Below the pieces are notes generated by a model. That model ran no database searches. It was not told the DNA's origin and worked only from the letters and a program-made list of their open reading frames with translations. Below, piece by piece: positions 46,099-46,527 of a stretch of DNA of 46,527 nucleotides (the stretch's first letter is position 1; each line of letters starts with the position of its first letter). This DNA comes from Gemmatimonadaceae bacterium. GTDB lineage: Bacteria; Gemmatimonadota; Gemmatimonadetes; Gemmatimonadales; Gemmatimonadaceae. Location: the NCBI GenBank assembly GCA_947457545.1, contig CANGXD010000016.1, positions 1 to 46,527 of the forward strand, given 5' to 3'. The translations under genes and the position numbers were made by a program.

Positions 46099-46527
46099 CT
46101 AGAAGCGCACGGCCACCATCACGCCGCCGCGTTCATGCTGTGAGCGCGGCAGCAGTGGCATGATGGTCGCCGCGCGTGTTGGACGCGCGACAATGTCGGC
46201 GCCGCGTTGCGAGCGGTTGGCGGAGACGACGGCGTCGATCATCCCGATGACCAGGAAGCCCGCAGCGGCACCGACGCCGGGAATGAAGTACGCGCGTTCC
46301 TGGGTGGTACGCGTGTAGGGTGCCGCCACGCCGTTGGGGTCGGTGTAGGCGATCGTTTCGGTGGTGCTCTTCTGCACAAAGGCCGCCCCCAACCCTCCAC
46401 CGACGCCCAGCAGGGTGAGGAAGCCACGCGCGGTGTGCCCGGTATAGAACTGTCCGACGCCGGGCAGCAGCGAACCGACGAACGCCTTGCCCGGGCTGTA
46501 CACAGGACGCCGGAGCACCTCGATGGC
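46099..46527 (-). CDS. DUF5683-like membrane protein, 5' end outside window
   Basis: 143 codons are visible and the frame stays open to the window edge; a GTG at 46518 is a possible but not certain start. The segment 'SPGKAFVGSLLPGVGQFYTG' followed by 'HTARGFLTLLGVGGGLGAAF' matches the DUF5683-type pattern (SP.kA...S..LPG.GQ.Y.g). A second membrane stretch is 'YFIPGVGAAAGFLVIGMIDA'. Function unknown. It ends convergent with the PaaF-like gene, 8 nt apart. Confidence 0.7.
   Translation of the reverse strand, partial: AIEVLRRPVYSPGKAFVGSLLPGVGQFYTGHTARGFLTLLGVGGGLGAAFVQKSTTETIAYTDPNGVAAPYTRTTQERAYFIPGVGAAAGFLVIGMIDAVVSANRSQRGADIVARPTRAATIMPLLPRSQHERGGVMVAVRF

Noticed and set aside
1-46527. tRNA or rRNA genes
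   Set aside because: No cloverleaf-like or rRNA sequence was recognised by eye; a covariance search would be needed to exclude a missed tRNA.

Overview
The window is GC-rich, densely packed bacterial chromosome of Gram-negative type. It carries SusC/SusD outer-membrane uptake genes, many lipoprotein and Tat signal peptides, an OmpA-like protein, a PagL-like outer-membrane protein and several secreted S9, M28 and S41 peptidases. This mix, together with frequent GTG starts and G-rich intergenic repeats, fits Gemmatimonadota (Gemmatimonas or relatives). The assignment is inferred from gene content only and was not checked against a database.

Region 1 (1-5150, minus strand) is a SusC/SusD pair followed by a DUF4397 lipoprotein that runs off the left edge. 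Region 2 (5255-15165) starts with an orphan methyltransferase and a 290-base G-rich repeat tract. It continues with a coupled set of exported redox and sugar genes (xylose-isomerase-like protein, GMC oxidoreductase, gluconate-dehydrogenase-subunit-3-like protein), a GNAT acetyltransferase, an unknown secreted protein, a DUF4184 membrane protein, an FAD amine-oxidase-like protein coupled to an S41 peptidase lipoprotein, and a small unknown protein. Region 3 (15328-28804) is rich in secreted peptide-processing genes: two S9 peptidases, a PagL-like barrel, an M28 peptidase, a HEAT-repeat/cyclophilin fusion, and a beta-propeller/gamma-glutamyltransferase fusion translationally coupled to it, then an unknown lipoprotein.

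Region 4 (28932-46090) is dominated by aerobic phenylacetate degradation. One minus-strand unit reads paaG-paaH-paaI-paaJ-paaY-paaZ and continues into a MATE transporter and a tiny ABC ATPase/membrane-protein pair. A second minus-strand unit is paaA-paaB-paaC-paaD, divergent from a paaF-like hydratase. Together they encode epoxidation of phenylacetyl-CoA (PaaABC with the maturation factor PaaD), ring isomerisation (PaaG), ring opening and aldehyde oxidation (PaaZ), beta-oxidation (PaaF-like, PaaH, PaaJ) and thioesterase rescue (PaaI, PaaY). The reductase paaE, the ligase paaK and any paa regulator are not in the window. Between the two units lie a small membrane protein, a fused E1 alpha-beta 2-oxoacid dehydrogenase and an OmpA-like protein with an Ig-like insert and a clear terminator. 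The window ends in the 5' part of a DUF5683-like membrane protein.

The most unusual signals are: a 224-base heptamer/inverted-repeat element that exactly fills the paaJ-paaY junction of an otherwise overlapping operon; apparent leaderless promoters of the form TANCTT-6/7-ATG at all three paa transcription starts, two of them back to back with overlapping -35 boxes; a propeller-GGT fusion with altered catalytic-site motifs; and a minimal two-gene ABC system with an aspartate where the Q-loop glutamine should be.
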